This document shows positions 5,875 to 7,607 of a DNA stretch of 7,607 bases, one piece after another. The translations under genes were made by a program, and so were the position numbers. This DNA comes from an uncultured Actinomycetes bacterium (GTDB taxonomy: Bacteria > Actinomycetota > Acidimicrobiia > Acidimicrobiales > Microtrichaceae): positions 1 through 7,607 of the forward strand of contig CAJBIS010000228.1 of the NCBI GenBank assembly GCA_903953195.1. Reading direction: 5' to 3'. Under the pieces are notes generated by a model. That model made no database searches. It was not told the origin of the DNA and was given only the letters and a program-made list of their open reading frames with translations. Numbering within the stretch: the stretch's first letter is position 1; the number at the start of each line of letters is the position of its first letter.

Positions 5875-6965
5875 GACGGCGCGCCGCTCGCCGGGTCGAG
5901 CGCCTGCACCACGCCGCCGCCGTGCTGCACGATCACGTCCTCACCCGCGCCGACCGTGGGTCCGCCGGGCGTGCAGACCCGGAGCACGAGGTCGCCGACG
6001 TCGACGTGCACCGTGGTGGCCCGACCCACGTACTCGACGAGCACGACGCGACCACGGAGGCCTGCGGGCCCATCGGTCGGCGTGCCGTCGGGGTCAGCGA
6101 CGACCCGCAGGTGCTCGGGTCGCACCAGCACCCGGACGGCGCCGGTGCGACGGTCCGCGAGCGGGAGCACGCCGAGCGGGGTCTCGACCGTGTCGCCGTG
6201 GGCCGTACCGGGCACGAAGTCGGCGTCGCCCACGAACGCCGCGACCCACGCGTCGACCGGTCGCTCGTAGAGGTCCTCCGGTGTGCCGCACTGGACGACC
6301 CGACCCGACGACATGACCGCCACGGTCGAACCCAGCACGAACGCCTCGTCCTGGTCGTGGGTCACGAACACCGAGGTGATGCCCAGCTCGCCGAGCAGCT
6401 CGTGGAGTTCGCTGCGCACCCGCACGCGCATCGAGCTGTCCAGGTTCGAGAACGGCTCGTCGAGCAACAACACGCTCGGCTCGGGGGCGATCGCCCGGGC
6501 CAGCGCCACCCGCTGCTGCTGCCCACCGGAGAGCGTGTCGGGCCGGCGCGACGCGAACTCGGTCATGCCCACCAGTTCGAGGGACCGATCGATGCGCGGC
6601 GAGGACCGCCGTTCGGAGCGAGGGAGCCCGAACCCGACGTTGCGGGCGACGTCGAGATGGCCGAAGAGCGCCCAGTCCTGGAACACCATGCCCACGTGCC
6701 GTTGCTCCGGCGCCACGTGGACGCCGGGGCCGGTGAGCAGCCGGTCGCCGACCCGCACCGTGCCGGCGTCCGGGCGTTCGAGCCCGGCGATGACGCGCAG
6801 CAGGGTCGTCTTGCCGCAGCCCGACGGGCCGAGCAGGGCCAACGTGCTCCCTGCTTCGACCTCGAGCGCGACCCCGTCGAGAACGGGGACGTCCGCCGCG
6901 AACGACAGCGAGAGGTCGTCGAGCCGGAGCGGGACGGAGCCCCGGTCAGTCAGCGGCAGCGCCAT
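5871..6965 (-). CDS. ABC transporter ATP-binding protein, FbpC-like (iron/spermidine-type importer family)
   Basis: A 364-aa ATPase subunit of an importer, acting on the inner face of the membrane. It has Walker [10 protein letters not shown] (46-54), Q-loop VFQDWALF with Gln96, signature LSGGQQQR (145-152), Walker B VLLLDEP (165-171), D-loop SNLD and H-loop VTHDQDEA with His203, so all nucleotide-binding elements are intact. After about residue 240 a C-terminal TOBE-like region follows ([14 protein letters not shown] around 277-290), as in ferric-iron, spermidine/putrescine and sulfate importers. The segments around the Q-loop and [10 protein letters not shown] are most like FbpC, but the substrate cannot be assigned. 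No permease or binding protein is in the window. ATG 6965 is chosen because GGTGG lies 5 nt upstream and the family's N-terminal strand follows; the open frame upstream is inside lysS. The gene overlaps the lysS end by 20 bp and the FHA start by 4 bp. Confidence 0.93.
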   Translation of the reverse strand: MALPLTDRGSVPLRLDDLSLSFAADVPVLDGVALEVEAGSTLALLGPSGCGKTTLLRVIAGLERPDAGTVRVGDRLLTGPGVHVAPEQRHVGMVFQDWALFGHLDVARNVGFGLPRSERRSSPRIDRSLELVGMTEFASRRPDTLSGGQQQRVALARAIAPEPSVLLLDEPFSNLDSSMRVRVRSELHELLGELGITSVFVTHDQDEAFVLGSTVAVMSSGRVVQCGTPEDLYERPVDAWVAAFVGDADFVPGTAHGDTVETPLGVLPLADRRTGAVRVLVRPEHLRVVADPDGTPTDGPAGLRGRVVLVEYVGRATTVHVDVGDLVLRVCTPGGPTVGAGEDVIVQHGGGVVQALDPASGAPS

Positions 6966-7607
6966 CGGATCCACCGGGAGCGAACTGTTCCGGTCGCAGC
7001 GTCGGGAACAGCACGACGTCGCGGATCGACTGCACGTCGGCGAGCAGCATGACGAGCCGGTCGATCCCGATCCCCAGACCGACGGTCGGCGGCAGCCCGT
7101 AGTCGAGGGCCCGGAGGTAGTCGGAATCGACCGCCATCGCCTCGTCGTCACCGCCCTCCTTCTGGGCCGCCTGCTCCTCGAACCGGCCGCGCTGGTCGAC
7201 GGGATCGGTCAACTCCGAGAACCCGTTGCACAGCTCCCGGCCGACGACGATGCCCTCGAATCGTTCCACGAGCAGCGGGTCGTCGCGGTGCGGACGCGAG
7301 AGCGGCGACACCTCGACGGGGTAGTCGGTGACGAAGGTCGGTTCCCACAGGTCGTGCTCGGTCGTCTTCTCGTACAGCTCGAGCAGCAGCTTGCCGGAAC
7401 CCCAGTGGTCACGAACCGGGACGTCGTGCGCGTCGCAGAGTTCCCGCAGGCGATCGACCGACGTGTGCACCGAGATGCTCTCGCCGACCCGCTCCGAGGT
7501 CAGCTCGGCGAGCGTGGCCCGTCGCCATGGCGCCGACAGGTCCAGATCGCGGCCGTCGTAGGTCACGGTCGACGAACCGCACAGCTCGACGGCGAGGAAC
7601 TCGACGA
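6946..7607 (-). CDS. lysS: Lysyl-tRNA synthetase, class II (N-terminus outside the window)
   Basis: The last 219 residues are visible of an enzyme of about 500 aa that charges tRNA-Lys with lysine using ATP. The class II catalytic core is clear: [14 protein letters not shown], the lysine-site segment [14 protein letters not shown], then [16 protein letters not shown] and [15 protein letters not shown], and motif 3 [13 protein letters not shown] with the conserved tail [14 protein letters not shown]. The protein ends in a short tail rich in Gly, Ala and Asp. The frame is open to the right edge, so there is no start codon here; the GTG at 7566 is an internal valine. The stop is TGA at 6946-6948, inside the first codons of the ABC gene, which suggests coupled translation. 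Confidence 0.96.
   Translation of the reverse strand, partial: VEFLAVELCGSSTVTYDGRDLDLSAPWRRATLAELTSERVGESISVHTSVDRLRELCDAHDVPVRDHWGSGKLLLELYEKTTEHDLWEPTFVTDYPVEVSPLSRPHRDDPLLVERFEGIVVGRELCNGFSELTDPVDQRGRFEEQAAQKEGGDDEAMAVDSDYLRALDYGLPPTVGLGIGIDRLVMLLADVQSIRDVVLFPTLRPEQFAPGGSDGAAAD

Noticed and set aside
5242..7052. Two long plus-strand open frames opposite the FHA and ABC genes
   Set aside because: Composition is that of antisense frames, with no domain pattern, while the minus strand has clear motifs.
6966..7151. A longer N-terminus for the ABC ATPase starting near 7151
   Set aside because: It lies inside the lysS reading region encoding motif 3 and is Ser/Arg/Cys-rich without ABC features.

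Overview
The window is dense, GC-rich bacterial chromosome, with no RNA genes, CRISPR arrays or mobile elements that I can see. Composition, GTG starts, the ClpC, LysRS and STPK families, and apparent leaderless starts all point to an actinobacterium. The mix of genes would fit a deep-branching class such as Acidimicrobiia, but that placement is an inference and was not tested.

Layout from left to right. (1) 1-1832, minus: the N-terminal 610 residues of the AAA+ unfoldase ClpC; the C-terminus lies outside the window. (2) 1833-1937: a divergent intergenic region holding a clpC promoter and Shine-Dalgarno, a 12-bp palindrome and a probable leaderless promoter for the next gene. (3) 1938-2930, plus: a long-chain trans-polyprenyl diphosphate synthase. 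(4) 2936-3241, minus: a small antibiotic-biosynthesis-monooxygenase (ABM) fold protein, tail-to-tail with the synthase. (5) 3287-5164, minus: a one-pass transmembrane Ser/Thr protein kinase with an extracellular sensor domain. (6) 5182-5874, minus: an FHA-like domain fused to a probable DNA-binding helical domain. (7) 5871-6965, minus: an FbpC-like ABC transporter ATPase. (8) 6946-7607, minus: the C-terminal 219 residues of class II lysyl-tRNA synthetase; its N-terminus lies outside the window.

Genes 8-7-6-5-4 all run leftward. lysS and the ABC gene overlap by 20 bp, the ABC and FHA genes overlap by 4 bp (GTGA), the kinase follows the FHA gene after 17 bp, and the ABM gene follows the kinase after 45 bp. 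This looks like one transcription unit with extra internal promoters. In mycobacteria lysS and clpC are near neighbours in the order lysS-lsr2-clpC. Here the same pair flanks a signalling and transport cassette, and no lsr2 is seen.

The most interesting part is the kinase plus FHA/helical-domain pair. The kinase has HGD in place of HRD (a non-RD kinase) and an atypical P+1 loop. The FHA domain keeps the GR core but lacks the usual Ser of the phosphothreonine pocket. Together they suggest an envelope-sensing kinase with a soluble DNA-binding partner that may signal in a non-canonical way. This is a hypothesis from architecture and motifs only.
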